Origin: Nitrospira sp.
GTDB lineage: Bacteria; Nitrospirota; Nitrospiria; Nitrospirales; UBA8639
DNA: 64,000 bases
Assembly (NCBI GenBank): GCA_011523385.1
Contig: WTGX01000025.1
Coordinates: 1 to 64,000, forward strand
Direction: 5' to 3'
Under the pieces are notes generated by a model, which searched no databases, had not been told where the DNA came from, and worked only from the letters and a program-made list of their open reading frames with translations. The position numbers and the translations under genes were made by a program. Positions 33,157 through 42,491 of the stretch are shown in pieces (within the stretch, counting starts at the first letter, position 1; each line of letters opens with the position of its first letter).

Positions 33157-33360
33157 TCAGGGCTTACACAGACGACACTTTACTTGGCGCATCACTCCCG
33201 ACTGTTCCAAGGCATCCAAGGCCGTGTCTTTGTCGGGGTATTCAAACCATCCGCCTTCCCAAAAATCGGACCGTGTGGGAACGGAAGGAACTTCGATGCA
33301 CCGCTCCTTATGCAGAACGGCCTCATCCACAGATCTTCGAATATTGACCCAAAGAGCCAT
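33157..33360 (-). CDS. Small hypothetical protein
   Basis: 67 residues: M-A-L-W-V-N-I-R-R-S-V-D-E-A start, W-E-G-G-W-F-E-Y-P-D-K-D middle, C-terminal C-R-L-C. The C-x-x-C could bind metal but is at the extreme end. Between two other small genes on the minus strand. Function unknown. Confidence 0.65.
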   Translation of the reverse strand: MALWVNIRRSVDEAVLHKERCIEVPSVPTRSDFWEGGWFEYPDKDTALDALEQSGVMRQVKCRLCKP

Positions 33361-33386
33361 AGGGTGCGTCTCAGAAATGATCAGCT

Positions 33387-33566
33387 TCAGTCTTCAACGA
33401 GCTGCCATTCATCTTTTTCAATCTTGACTTTTGCCCCGGTCTGGATTTTCTTCACGTCTTCACGATCAAACAGTTTCATATACCGTTCAATCCGATCCGG
33501 GTCATCAATCCGTTCAACCTGCTGCAACCCGCTTGCCAACCGATACGTTCTCACCAAGACAGACAT
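33387..33566 (-). CDS. Small charged hypothetical protein
   Basis: 59 residues from ATG 33566, with GGAGG seven bases upstream and codon use like its neighbours. Sequence runs V-R-T-Y-R-L-A-S-G-L-Q-Q-V-E-R-I, then D-P-D-R-I-E-R-Y-M-K-L-F-D-R-E, ending D-E-W-Q-L-V-E-D. No domain recognised. First gene of the small-protein run leading to hemE. Confidence 0.7.
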   Translation of the reverse strand: MSVLVRTYRLASGLQQVERIDDPDRIERYMKLFDREDVKKIQTGAKVKIEKDEWQLVED

Positions 33567-33813
33567 GTGAAATCCTCCAACCCGTTAGAATGAACAAAAC
33601 CCATCGGAACGACACGAATGTAAAGAAGAAACCCTTAAAGCGTCAAGAGCGGTTCCTTCACGCCACGCCCGATCCGTTCGGGAACAGGCTGTTTGCCGAA
33701 ACCAGAGGAAGAATAATTTCGCCGGGTGATGGTCAAGGGCATTTTCATTCCTGTATAATAGGCATCATGTCACAATGCGCACATGAATCCGTAACAAGGG
33801 AGTGAACCGATCC

Positions 33814-34131
33814 ATGCCCGTCTACGAATATCAATGCAATACCTGTGGTCATAGATTCGAACTGCTCCAATCCGTCAACGTCAGGCCGGAAGAAACATCC
33901 TGTCCCCAATGTCATGAAGCCAATGTGCAACGACTCATGTCGACGTTCGCTTCACAAATCAAAGGCGACCATAAACCCGGATTCGGTGAAATGAAGGCCT
34001 ACGACATGTATAATGAACGAATGGACAAATTCAAAAAACTTCCGCCCCTCATGGGAGTGGCCCGTGAGGCTCCCGGCTCTCCCAATATGACCCAACCGAC
34101 GGATTCAGGCTCAGATTCAGGAGAAAGTTAG
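33814..34131 (+). CDS. FmdB-family zinc-ribbon protein
   Basis: 105 residues. M-P-V-Y-E-Y-Q-C-N-T-C-G-H-R-F-E start and C-P-Q-C form the zinc ribbon of the FmdB (CxxC_CxxC_SSSS) family; the tail is Ser/Asp-rich. Thought to be regulatory or a folding factor; role unclear. ATG 33814 fits the family and has an AAGGGAG site upstream. Confidence 0.88.
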   Translation: MPVYEYQCNTCGHRFELLQSVNVRPEETSCPQCHEANVQRLMSTFASQIKGDHKPGFGEMKAYDMYNERMDKFKKLPPLMGVAREAPGSPNMTQPTDSGSDSGES

Positions 34132-34262
34132 CGCTCACCACTCCCGTCGATTCCCTGCATAATCAAAACATCGGAAAACTTGTCGGATTGCCTATCCTGC
34201 CATTGCAATGAGATCGCTTAATCGTCCAGGAAATCCCGATTCCACTGAATAAGAAACCTTGC

Positions 34263-35159
34263 ATGCAACACGTTCAAAAAAATAGCACGTTGCCGAAAAT
34301 CAACGCTCTGACGGCATTCTACCTGATAACCTTGCTGCTGCCGTTCGGATGCCCGGTGCTTGGCGCCGCCGAGGAACTGACCGGCTCCGCCATGATCGTG
34401 GGCAATGGACCGGAACGGTACGCAATTGAGGCTTTGGCAAAAAATTTTGAAGCGTTGCATCCCAAGACCTCTCTTGATTTTTTCTGGCACCAAAACGCCA
34501 GGCCCGTCGAAGAAGTCCGGGAAAGCGGCGCCGATATCGCGATTACCGGTCAGGCGGAGCAGGATCTCCCCTCAACCACCGTGGCCTGGGACGGCATCGC
34601 CGTGGTGACAAATTTTTCCAACCCCATCGAAGACATCACCCGGGACCAATTGGCGAAAATTTTCTCAGGAAAAATAAAATTCTGGTCGCAGGTGTACGAA
34701 GACGGACCGGAAGCCAGAATCTCGCTGATTCACCGGAATTGGAATCAAAACATTCGCCAACCCTTTGAAACGTGGCTGGACCTTGAAAACCACAAGGAGA
34801 TCAGTGCTAAAGTCGTCGAAAAAGAGAATGATACCTTTAAGGCCATCAACGGCGACATCTATTCCATTTCCTACGTCTCGATGGGGCCTGCGCTGCAAGC
34901 GCGCAAAGACGGGTACGGCGTGACCCTCCTGTTCATCGATGACATCGAACCTGAATACCAAACGGTCCTGGACGGCACCTATCCCCTTCGTCGCCCGGTG
35001 GTCTTCGTGATGAATCCCAAAGCCTCTCCCGTGGCCAAAGCCTTTTTGGAGTACGTGTTGTCGCCTCAAGGACAACGAGCCATCAAGATAGGGGCCAGCG
35101 GTCTCTTCCAGGACAAAACCAGTTCGGTCATCAAATATTACCCCCTCGACGGGGAGTAA
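34263..35159 (+). CDS. Phosphate-type periplasmic binding protein
   Basis: 298 residues with an N-terminal signal (hydrophobic L-L-L-P-F-G-C-P-V-L-G-A). PstS-like PBP domain: I-V-G-N-G-P-E-R-Y-A, A-D-I-A-I-T-G-Q, and I-H-R-N-W-N-Q-N-I-R. No permease or ATPase gene is adjacent, so it may act alone or with a distant transporter, or bind another oxyanion. It lies upstream of the carboxylase genes. Confidence 0.8.
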   Translation: MQHVQKNSTLPKINALTAFYLITLLLPFGCPVLGAAEELTGSAMIVGNGPERYAIEALAKNFEALHPKTSLDFFWHQNARPVEEVRESGADIAITGQAEQDLPSTTVAWDGIAVVTNFSNPIEDITRDQLAKIFSGKIKFWSQVYEDGPEARISLIHRNWNQNIRQPFETWLDLENHKEISAKVVEKENDTFKAINGDIYSISYVSMGPALQARKDGYGVTLLFIDDIEPEYQTVLDGTYPLRRPVVFVMNPKASPVAKAFLEYVLSPQGQRAIKIGASGLFQDKTSSVIKYYPLDGE

Positions 35160-35185
35160 TCCCGATTCCCGGTCCCAACCCCCTA

Positions 35186-35216
35186 TTGACAGGAGCCTTG
35201 CTATCCATGCTAGATA
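35186..35216 (+). promoter_or_regulatory. Possible promoter of carboxylase genes
   Basis: TTGACA at 35186-35191 is followed by tagata about 19 bases on, in the 168-base gap before the carboxylase A subunit. The -35 is perfect; the spacing is long. Confidence 0.35.
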
Positions 35217-35327
35217 GGCCCCTCACCCACAAATCTCAATAGGCTCTCTGAGATACCGTCTCTCAGGAACAGTGGCTGAAAGACCTTTCAAGTCAACCGG
35301 AGACACTTCTCTTCTTCAGGGCATCCC

Positions 35328-36746
35328 ATGTTAAAGAAAATCCTCGTGGCAAATCGTGGAGAAATCGCAATGCGGGTCATCCGGGCCTGTCGGGAACTCA
35401 ACATTGCCACGGCCGCAATTTACGCGGAATGCGAAGCCACGGCGATTTACGTCAAAAAGGCCAATGAAGCGTATTTGGTCGGCCCGGGGCCGGTCCAGGG
35501 ATTCCTGGATGCCCAACAAATCGTCAACCTGGCCAAACGCATCGAAGCCGATGCGATTCATCCGGGATATGGGTTTTTGGCGGAGAACGCCCAGTTTGCC
35601 CATCTGTGTCGAGAGGCGGGCATCACGTTTATCGGTCCCTCGCCCGAGGCCTTGGAACTGTTGGGAGACAAAGTGCGGGCCAGGGAACTCGCCAAACAAA
35701 CCGGGATCCCCGTGGTTCCGGGAACGGACGGCCGTGTCGAAAGCGTCGAGGAAGGCCTCAGCTTCGCCCAATCCGTCGGTTATCCGGTGATGGTCAAGGC
35801 CAGTGCCGGTGGCGGAGGCCGCGGACTTCGCGTCGTCCGTTCCAACGGAGAACTCAAAGAGGCCATGGAGTCAGGGGCTCGGGAAGCGCTGGCGGCTTTT
35901 GGAAACGCCGACCTTTTTCTTGAAAAATACATCGAACGCCCGCATCATATCGAGTTCCAGCTCCTGGCGGATAGTGAAGACCACGTTGTGCATTTGGGCG
36001 AACGCGATTGTTCTATCCAGCGCCGTCATCAAAAAATGATCGAAATCGCCCCTTCATTGATCCTGACCCCGCAACTGCGGGGCCAAATGGGCGATGCCGC
36101 GGTGGCGCTGGCACGGGCCGCCGAGTTTGAAAACGCCGGCACCATTGAATTCCTGTTGGATCAGCATGGCAACTATTATTTCATGGAAATGAATCCAAGG
36201 ATCCAGGTCGAACATACGGTTACGGAACAGATCACCACCATCGATATCGTCCAGACCCAAATTTGGATTGCCGCCGGACGACCGCTGGTATTCGGGCAAC
36301 ATGAAGTCAATCTCCAAGGCTATGCCATTCAATGTCGAATCAACGCCGAAGACCCTCAAAACGGATTTCGTCCGTCTTCGGGCAAAGTCACGGCTTACCT
36401 GTCTCCCGGGGGGATTGGTGTGCGGATCGACGGCGCCGTGTACAAGGACTATACCGTTCCTCCCTACTATGACGCGTTGTTGGCCAAAATGACGGTACAA
36501 GGCCGGACCTGGGACGAAACCGTTCGGCGAACCAACCGCTCACTGGAGGAATTTTTGTTGCGGGGAGTCAAAACGAACATTCCCTTTCTGAAAAACATTA
36601 TGGAAGAACCTGATTTCCTGTCGGGAAAATTCGATACGTCCTATCTTGACTCTCATCCGGACCTCTATAACTACGATCATGCCTTGGTATCGGAAGATCT
36701 CGTGGTGACGCTCTCTGCTGCCATTGCGGCATATGAAGGGCTGTAG
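35328..36746 (+). CDS. pycA: Biotin carboxylase subunit (pyruvate/2-oxoacid carboxylase A)
   Basis: 472 residues, ATP-grasp biotin carboxylase: N-terminal K-I-L-V-A-N-R-G-E-I-A-M-R-V, ATP loop K-A-S-A-G-G-G-G-R-G-L-R, and F-M-E-M-N-P-R-I-Q-V-E-H. It carboxylates biotin carried by the B subunit, 30 bases downstream. In autotrophs with a reductive TCA cycle such two-gene enzymes act as pyruvate or 2-oxoglutarate carboxylases; the substrate cannot be told here. A second biotin carboxylase at 53204 serves fatty acid synthesis. Confidence 0.93.
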   Translation: MLKKILVANRGEIAMRVIRACRELNIATAAIYAECEATAIYVKKANEAYLVGPGPVQGFLDAQQIVNLAKRIEADAIHPGYGFLAENAQFAHLCREAGITFIGPSPEALELLGDKVRARELAKQTGIPVVPGTDGRVESVEEGLSFAQSVGYPVMVKASAGGGGRGLRVVRSNGELKEAMESGAREALAAFGNADLFLEKYIERPHHIEFQLLADSEDHVVHLGERDCSIQRRHQKMIEIAPSLILTPQLRGQMGDAAVALARAAEFENAGTIEFLLDQHGNYYFMEMNPRIQVEHTVTEQITTIDIVQTQIWIAAGRPLVFGQHEVNLQGYAIQCRINAEDPQNGFRPSSGKVTAYLSPGGIGVRIDGAVYKDYTVPPYYDALLAKMTVQGRTWDETVRRTNRSLEEFLLRGVKTNIPFLKNIMEEPDFLSGKFDTSYLDSHPDLYNYDHALVSEDLVVTLSAAIAAYEGL

Positions 36747-36776
36747 CGACGAGTACCTTTAACGCAGAGGCAACCT

Positions 36777-38732
36777 ATGGCAAAGAAACCGACATTCTGG
36801 GACAAGTTCAAAAGACGCACCGGAGCATCAAAAAAGCGCCGGAAAGGCAAGCGTCCGGACACGTTCGAACTGGAAGCCTCGCAGGGACGCAAAATTCACC
36901 TCACGGACGTGTCCTTACGAGACGGGCATCAATCATTGCTGGCGACGCGCATGCGCACGGAAGACCTGATCCCGACGGCCGAACAACTGGACGCGGTCGG
37001 GTTCTGGTCACTGGAAGTCTGGGGAGGCGCCACGTTCGACGCCTGCCTGCGATTTCTGAAAGAAGATCCGTGGGAACGGTTGCGCGCCTTCCGCCGGGCA
37101 GCTCCCAACACCAGGCTGCAAATGCTGTTGCGCGGGCAAAACCTGGTGGGATACCGGCATTACGCCGACGACGTCCTGGAACGCTTCATCGTCAAATCCG
37201 CGGAACACGGCATTGACGTCTTTCGCATTTTCGACGCCCTGAACGACATTCGGAACCTTCAATCCGCCATCAGGGTGGTCCGGCAATGCAACAAACACGT
37301 GGAAGCCACCATTTGCTATACGGTCAGCCCGGTGCACAGCCTGCATCACTTCGTGGAACAGGCCAAACGACTGGAAGATCTCGGCACGGACAGCATCTGC
37401 ATCAAGGATATGGCCGGACTGTTACCGCCTTTCGAGGCTTATGCGCTCATCAAACGGTTGAAAGACGCGGTTCGAGTCCCCATCCACCTTCATACGCACT
37501 ACACGTCGGGGATGGCCTCGATGTCATCACTCATGGCGATCCTCGGCGGTCTCGACGTTTTGGATACGGCCATGTCTCCGCTGGCAGGGGGGACGTCTCA
37601 TCCTCCAACGGAAACCTTTATAGCGGCCCTGAAAAAGACCCCATATGACACCGGATTGGATTTATCGCAGTTCCCGCCCATCACGCAACAACTGCGGACG
37701 GCGAGAAAGAAATATCACCAATTTGAAAGCGATTACACGGGTGTCGATACGGACGTGTTGTTGTCACAGGTGCCCGGCGGCATGATTTCGAACCTGGCGT
37801 CTCAATTGGCGGAACAGAATGCCATAGAGAAAATGAAGGAAGTGTTGGAGGAAATTCCGCGCGTCCGCAAAGATATGGGCTACCCGCCGTTGGTGACCCC
37901 CACCAGTCAAATCGTCGGCACCCAAGCCACGCTGAACGTGATAACCGGAGAGCGGTACAAGGTCATCACCAACGAAGCCAAAAATTACTTTTTGGGCCTC
38001 TACGGTGAACCGCCCGGGTCCGTGGATTCGACCACAAAAGAAAAGGCCATAGCCGACGACACACCGATCTCCAACAGACCGGCGGACAACCTTGCCCCTG
38101 AATTGCAAGAAACTGCCAAAGAATTGAGCGAACATGACGTCTCCGAGGAGGACGTGTTGTCGTACACCTTGTTTCCGTCCGTGGTGTTACAGTTTCTCCA
38201 CGAACGGGCAAGCGGAGATTTGCGGCCCGAACCTCTTGAACCACTGCTGGAAGGCAGAGGCGGCGGTGGACAACAAGGGCTTCATCTGGCCCCTATAGAA
38301 TTCAACGTCACTCTCCACGGCGAATCGTATCACGTGCGAGTTTCCGGCTCCGGCCGAACGGTCGATGGGAAAAAACCTTATTATATCAAGGTCGATGACA
38401 AACTCGAGGAAATCTTTCTTGAACCGTTACAGGAAGTGTTGGCCAGTGGACCGGATGCACCTGTTCAGACCGCCACCGCAAGCGACGCGACCCAAGGAGA
38501 ACGCCCCAAACCCAGTGAACCGGGAGACGTAACAACACCCATGCCTGGCCGCGTCGTGAAAGTCCTGGTCGCGGAAGGCAGCACTGTCGCTGCCGAAGAG
38601 CCGGTTATCGTGATTGAGGCGATGAAAATGGAAAACCAGGTCACCGCGCCGATTGAAGGAACGGTGAAAGCCGTCTACGTCAATGAAGGCGATCTCGTCA
38701 ATTGCGAAGAAACCCTGATCCGGATCGAATAA
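36777..38732 (+). CDS. pycB: Carboxyltransferase/biotin carrier subunit (pyruvate/2-oxoacid carboxylase B)
   Basis: 651 residues. After an unusual basic N-terminus (residues about 1-30, K-R-R-T-G-A-S-K-K-R-R-K-G-K-R) come an HMG-lyase-type carboxyltransferase barrel (T-D-V-S-L-R-D-G-H-Q-S-L, metal site H-T-H-Y-T-S-G near 240), a conserved carboxylase domain, a Pro/Glu-rich linker, and a biotinyl domain with E-A-M-K-M-E-N near the end. Works with the A subunit. OadA-type decarboxylase is less likely because no membrane beta/gamma subunits are nearby. Confidence 0.93.
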   Translation: MAKKPTFWDKFKRRTGASKKRRKGKRPDTFELEASQGRKIHLTDVSLRDGHQSLLATRMRTEDLIPTAEQLDAVGFWSLEVWGGATFDACLRFLKEDPWERLRAFRRAAPNTRLQMLLRGQNLVGYRHYADDVLERFIVKSAEHGIDVFRIFDALNDIRNLQSAIRVVRQCNKHVEATICYTVSPVHSLHHFVEQAKRLEDLGTDSICIKDMAGLLPPFEAYALIKRLKDAVRVPIHLHTHYTSGMASMSSLMAILGGLDVLDTAMSPLAGGTSHPPTETFIAALKKTPYDTGLDLSQFPPITQQLRTARKKYHQFESDYTGVDTDVLLSQVPGGMISNLASQLAEQNAIEKMKEVLEEIPRVRKDMGYPPLVTPTSQIVGTQATLNVITGERYKVITNEAKNYFLGLYGEPPGSVDSTTKEKAIADDTPISNRPADNLAPELQETAKELSEHDVSEEDVLSYTLFPSVVLQFLHERASGDLRPEPLEPLLEGRGGGGQQGLHLAPIEFNVTLHGESYHVRVSGSGRTVDGKKPYYIKVDDKLEEIFLEPLQEVLASGPDAPVQTATASDATQGERPKPSEPGDVTTPMPGRVVKVLVAEGSTVAAEEPVIVIEAMKMENQVTAPIEGTVKAVYVNEGDLVNCEETLIRIE

Positions 38733-38777
38733 GCAGGAACCAACCATCGTTGATCTCTACAGTCCAACCCTCTGTCA

Positions 38778-39692
38778 GTGTGTTATTCTGCCGCTGTGAC
38801 ACCCACTTCTCGTTCTCGTATCCCCTCCCGCGTTGACCTGCTCCATCGACACGCCGTTCATACCACAACCGTACGCGGACATCGCATGGCCTACCTGGAC
38901 CAGGGGAACGGCCCGCCCGCCATTTTGGTGCACGGGCTGGGAGGCTCCATGTGGCATTGGGAACACCAACAAGTCGCGCTCGCCAGGACGTGCCGGATCA
39001 TTACACCTGACTTGTTGGGTTCGGGACTATCCGAGAAACCTGAATGTCTCTATTCTCCGGCTTTTCTCCTCGATACCTTCCGCACGTTCATGGATACCCT
39101 CCACATTCAAAAAGCCACGTTGATCGGCAGTTCCATGGGTGCCGGTCTCGCCATCGGGATGAGCCTGGAACACCCGGACCGCGTCACCAGTCTCGTGCTC
39201 ATCGGAGGATTCCCTGCCACCATTCTCGACAACATGCAGTCTTCGAAAACCAGACAGTTTATCAGGCACCGGCCGGCACTCTGGTTGTCAAAACTGGGGA
39301 GCCGGATAACCGGCCGATGGTCCATCAAACGCATTCTGAAAGAAATTATCCACGACCAAGCCCTGATTTCCCCGATGGTCGTGGAACGCGTTCACCGCCT
39401 TCGCTTCCAGCCCGGCTTCTTCAATGCCATGTATTCACAACTGGATCAGATCCCGGAATGGGAAACGACGTTTGGCCCACGATTAGGGAACATTTCGCAC
39501 TCCACGCTCATTCTTTGGGGAGCATACGATACAATCTTTCCCCTCTCGGTGGGGCAAACTCTGCACACGACCATTCCCGGCAGTGCGCTCCTCGTCGCGC
39601 CGGATTCAGGGCATATCCCGCAGTGGGAAAACCCCGGCTTCGTTAACCCTGCCATCCTGAGGTTCCTGTGCGACAATGATACCCCTCTGTAG
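38778..39692 (+). CDS. Alpha/beta hydrolase
   Basis: 304 residues from GTG 38778 (GTG 38796 is also possible). Oxyanion motif V-H-G-L-G-G-S-M-W-H-W, nucleophile elbow G-S-S-M-G-A-G, catalytic Asp in L-I-L-W-G-A-Y-D, His in D-S-G-H-I-P-Q-W. Broad family (esterase, haloalkane dehalogenase, lipase); substrate unknown. It follows the carboxylase pair on the same strand. Confidence 0.88.
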   Translation: MCYSAAVTPTSRSRIPSRVDLLHRHAVHTTTVRGHRMAYLDQGNGPPAILVHGLGGSMWHWEHQQVALARTCRIITPDLLGSGLSEKPECLYSPAFLLDTFRTFMDTLHIQKATLIGSSMGAGLAIGMSLEHPDRVTSLVLIGGFPATILDNMQSSKTRQFIRHRPALWLSKLGSRITGRWSIKRILKEIIHDQALISPMVVERVHRLRFQPGFFNAMYSQLDQIPEWETTFGPRLGNISHSTLILWGAYDTIFPLSVGQTLHTTIPGSALLVAPDSGHIPQWENPGFVNPAILRFLCDNDTPL

Positions 39693-39766
39693 GTCGGAGT
39701 AGCACAACGCAATCCGACACCAACTCTCTACCCCACTCTGCCCTCCCCTTACAAAGGAGAGGAAAC
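39690..39766. repeat. Intergenic repeats downstream of hydrolase
   Basis: 39690-39718 (gtaggtcggagtagcacaac...) belongs to the GTAGGTCGGATTA family. 39728-39766 matches the CTCTACCCCAC...CCTTACAAAGGAGAGG family seen also at 44650 and 55644. The small frame that starts at 39769 (42 codons) uses the repeat's AAAGGAGAGG as an apparent ribosome binding site and is probably fortuitous. Confidence 0.55.
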
Positions 39767-39912
39767 AGATGGGTTTGTCATTTCTTGACAGCCTCTCGGC
39801 CCTCCCGTATAAAATTTTCAACCAACACATTACCCTCAACCTTGCGAACATGCCGGACATGGAGGCTGCTTTCGCTGCCGCACGAGCGTTGCTCTAACGC
39901 GCCGGAGACATT

Positions 39913-40581
39913 GTGAGTTTTACCAAACGTCTACAGCAGTTGGCCAAACCAATATGGGACGCGCAACTCACGCATCCTTTCGTGGTGGCCCTTGGGAAAG
40001 GCACGCTCCCCAAACGCAAGTTCCGGTACTATATCCTGCAGGATGCCCGCTACCTCGAAGAACTGGCCCGAATATTCGCCCTGGGCGCCCAACGAGCCCA
40101 AGACCCCGATACGGCGCTTCGTTTTGCCAAGCTGGTGGAAGAAACCATCGTTGTCGAACGGGGGTTGCACGAAACCTACGGCAACCAGTGGAAGCTCTCG
40201 GCTGCCGACATGCGAAACACGCCGCTCGCGCCGACGAACTACGCCTACTGCCGGCACATGCGAAGCATAGCCCAAACCGGCACCTTGGCCGAACTCACGG
40301 TCGTGGCCCTTCCCTGCGCATGGATCTATTGTGCGGTGGGCCAGCACCTGCTGCGAAAAGGCCCACCCTCATCCAAGCATCCCTATCGGGATTGGTTGCT
40401 GTTATACGGATCGCCGGAATTCGCCGAAGTCACCCGATGGATGCGCGCACTCGTCGACAAGGAAGCCAAACGGGCGGGTGAGGCCGAAAAGGAGCGGATG
40501 GGCGAAGCGTTTCTGATCAGTTCGCGCTATGAATGGATGTTTTGGGATATGGCGTGGCGCGAAGAACAATGGCCGGTCTGA
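39913..40581 (+). CDS. tenA: TenA/PqqC-family protein
   Basis: 222 residues of the TenA helical fold: L-Q-D-A-R-Y-L-E-E-L with a conserved Asp/Tyr, the active-site-type Cys in A-L-P-C-A-W-I-Y, and Y-E-W-M-F-W-D-M-A-W at the end. TenA hydrolyses aminopyrimidines for thiamin salvage. Start is GTG 39913. It is isolated from thiE and thiI, which lie elsewhere in the window. Confidence 0.85.
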   Translation: MSFTKRLQQLAKPIWDAQLTHPFVVALGKGTLPKRKFRYYILQDARYLEELARIFALGAQRAQDPDTALRFAKLVEETIVVERGLHETYGNQWKLSAADMRNTPLAPTNYAYCRHMRSIAQTGTLAELTVVALPCAWIYCAVGQHLLRKGPPSSKHPYRDWLLLYGSPEFAEVTRWMRALVDKEAKRAGEAEKERMGEAFLISSRYEWMFWDMAWREEQWPV

Positions 40582-40590
40582 CCAGCCTTC

Positions 40591-40642
40591 GTAGGTCGGG
40601 TTAGCCCTGAGCTTGTCGAAGGGCTGCGCTAATCCGACCTAC
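40591..40642. repeat. Inverted intergenic repeat, GTAGGTCGGATTAGC type
   Basis: gtaggtcgggttagc at 40591-40605 pairs with gctaatccgacctac at 40628-40642 (15 bp, one G-T), with ctgagcttgtcgaaggg in the loop. Same family at 46899, 55775 and, in part, 39690, 27066 and 58840. It lies between convergent genes and could also fold as a terminator. Confidence 0.7.
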
Positions 40643-40645
40643 TCC

Positions 40646-41665
40646 CTACTCAGACACGGGACCCAGAGCGCCCAGGTAAGGAAACTCGCCAACGTCCAGC
40701 AAGGGGGAGTCGGCCTGCAATCGATAATCCCCACGATCAGGCGCGACAAACTTGGGGGCAACGTACACGTTCGAAAAAGCCTGGGACTTGGAAGACGCGG
40801 TTTGGCCGTCGATCTGATACTTCACGTCGATTTGATGTAATCCATTGTGCGCGATGTTCACGGTATGCTTGACTGACCACGCGATGCCCACTTGGGCTTC
40901 GTCAATAATATTACCGGCCACCCTGCCCGTTGCCTCGTCCTGAAACGTCACCCCGCCCCCATTCTTCACAAGGGTATTCTGAATCAGCGTGGCTTGACCC
41001 TGATCAGCCACCAGGACACCTTCAAACAAGCTTCGCGTAATGACGTTCCGCTCCAGATGCACGATCGACGTTCCCCCGACCGACACGCCGTGGTCGTTGT
41101 CGTGAATCAGATTATCGATCAACGTGGCTTGAGAATCCGCAAACCCGATACCCGTGGTTTCACTGCCACCCACAATGCAATGCTCGATGTGTACGTTTTG
41201 GACTTGTTGACCGAAGACAAAGCCATTGACCTTGAGATTCTTGAGAGTCACGCCTGCACCGTTGAAAATGCCCACGCCCAACCCCCCATGTTGCTGAACG
41301 GTCAATCCGCGAATTTCCACGTTCCTGGCTCCATAGGGCCATTTTCCGATATGTAACGTGCCGACTCGTTTCAGACCCGCGAGAAAGACTTTCTCTGGAC
41401 CTTCGCCAATGACTTTGAGCCCTTCTTTGCTGTGCACGGTGACATCCTCGGCGTAACGCCCTGCCTTGATGAAGACGGTATCTCCATCCTGTGCCTGATC
41501 GATGGCCTCCTGAATAGACATGAATTGCCCGGACCCGTCCAAGGCTACGTTCCAGATTGATCCTTCACGAGAGTTGTCCTGCTCTTGAGCAAACAATACG
41601 CTCAAGCCACACAGCGCGAGCCAGACACCGACCGCCATAACGGCTTTCACCCAAAACCTCGTCAT
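40646..41665 (-). CDS. Secreted right-handed beta-helix protein
   Basis: 339 residues with a signal peptide (V-W-L-A-L-C-G-L-S-V-L-F-A). The mature part has DUF1565/NosD-like pectate-lyase-fold repeats: I-Q-E-A-I-D-Q-A-Q-D-G-D-T-V-F-I at the start and then many short turns such as I-R-G-L-T-V, L-I-D-N-L-I-H-D-N-D-H-G-V-S and A-T-L-I-Q-N-T-L-V. Probably periplasmic or surface; may bind polysaccharide or a metal-centre partner. No catalytic set recognised. Confidence 0.85.
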   Translation of the reverse strand: MTRFWVKAVMAVGVWLALCGLSVLFAQEQDNSREGSIWNVALDGSGQFMSIQEAIDQAQDGDTVFIKAGRYAEDVTVHSKEGLKVIGEGPEKVFLAGLKRVGTLHIGKWPYGARNVEIRGLTVQQHGGLGVGIFNGAGVTLKNLKVNGFVFGQQVQNVHIEHCIVGGSETTGIGFADSQATLIDNLIHDNDHGVSVGGTSIVHLERNVITRSLFEGVLVADQGQATLIQNTLVKNGGGVTFQDEATGRVAGNIIDEAQVGIAWSVKHTVNIAHNGLHQIDVKYQIDGQTASSKSQAFSNVYVAPKFVAPDRGDYRLQADSPLLDVGEFPYLGALGPVSE

Positions 41666-41818
41666 CGGGTTCAGTTCCTTCTTATTGACTGCATGTCGTC
41701 TTTTCCCATCTCTAACTCATCCGGGATTCGACACAGAGCGGACATACAGGAAGAGCCGTTTCCCGGTCAAGCTGAGGACTTTCGGAGATCGGAAAAATTT
41801 CCTATACTGGACAATAGA

Positions 41819-42430
41819 ATGATCGTAGTAGGCATCACAGGAGGACTCGCCTCGGGAAAAACCACGGTGGCCGGCCTGTTTCAGGAATGCGGCGCGTTCG
41901 TGATTCAGGCCGACCATTTGGCCCGGACCGTGGTGGCACCGGGCAGAATAGCCTGGAAAGAAATCGTCAAAACGTTCGGACCCCGCGTGCTGCAGGCCGA
42001 CCGCACCTTGGACCGTGGAGTCCTGGCCGAACTGGTCTTTCAGAATCCCCGCAAACTGTCGGTCCTGAATCGCATCGTGCATCCTCGCGTGGCACGTGAA
42101 CAGGTCCGGCAAACCAACGTCATCGCCCGGCAACATCCGAATGCCGTGATTGTTTACGATGCCGCGCTCTTGATCGAAGCGCGGGCGCATGAACGAATGG
42201 ATCGGATCATCGTGGTGACCGCCAATCAGCCCATACAAATTCAACGCGCCCGGCAACGGGACGACCTCACCAGAAAAGAGGCATTGGCCCGCATTCGAGG
42301 ACAACTGCCCTTGCGTACCAAACGTCGTTTCGCGGATTATATCCTGAACGGCACGTTGCCGATTGCCCGGCTCCGGCCAACGGTACGACAACTCTACCGG
42401 GAGTTTCTTCAAGAAGCGGCTACGTCGTAG
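41819..42430 (+). CDS. coaE: Dephospho-CoA kinase
   Basis: 203 residues. P-loop G-I-T-G-G-L-A-S-G-K-T-T at the start, D-A-A-L-L-I-E in the middle, R-Q-R-D-D-L-T in the lid. Last step of CoA synthesis. ATG 41819 is the family start; the longer frame overlaps the beta-helix gene on the other strand. Confidence 0.95.
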   Translation: MIVVGITGGLASGKTTVAGLFQECGAFVIQADHLARTVVAPGRIAWKEIVKTFGPRVLQADRTLDRGVLAELVFQNPRKLSVLNRIVHPRVAREQVRQTNVIARQHPNAVIVYDAALLIEARAHERMDRIIVVTANQPIQIQRARQRDDLTRKEALARIRGQLPLRTKRRFADYILNGTLPIARLRPTVRQLYREFLQEAATS

Positions 42431-42491
42431 CGATCAGGCAAGCCGCGTCACGCCTGACCATTTTCTCATTTCGCACGAAGGATAAAACGAT

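Noticed and set aside
35328-38732. Oxaloacetate decarboxylase sodium pump
   Set aside because: The B subunit resembles OadA, but no membrane beta or gamma subunit is nearby and a biotin carboxylase is paired instead.
38796-39692. Riboswitch upstream of thiamin or glycine genes
   Set aside because: I looked before tenA, thiE, the ThiS-like gene and gcvH and saw no TPP or glycine riboswitch core motifs.
39769-39897. 42-codon frame before tenA with strong ribosome binding site
   Set aside because: Its start lies in a dispersed repeat whose AAAGGAGAGG recurs at 44660 before an unrelated frame, so the signal is repeat-derived.
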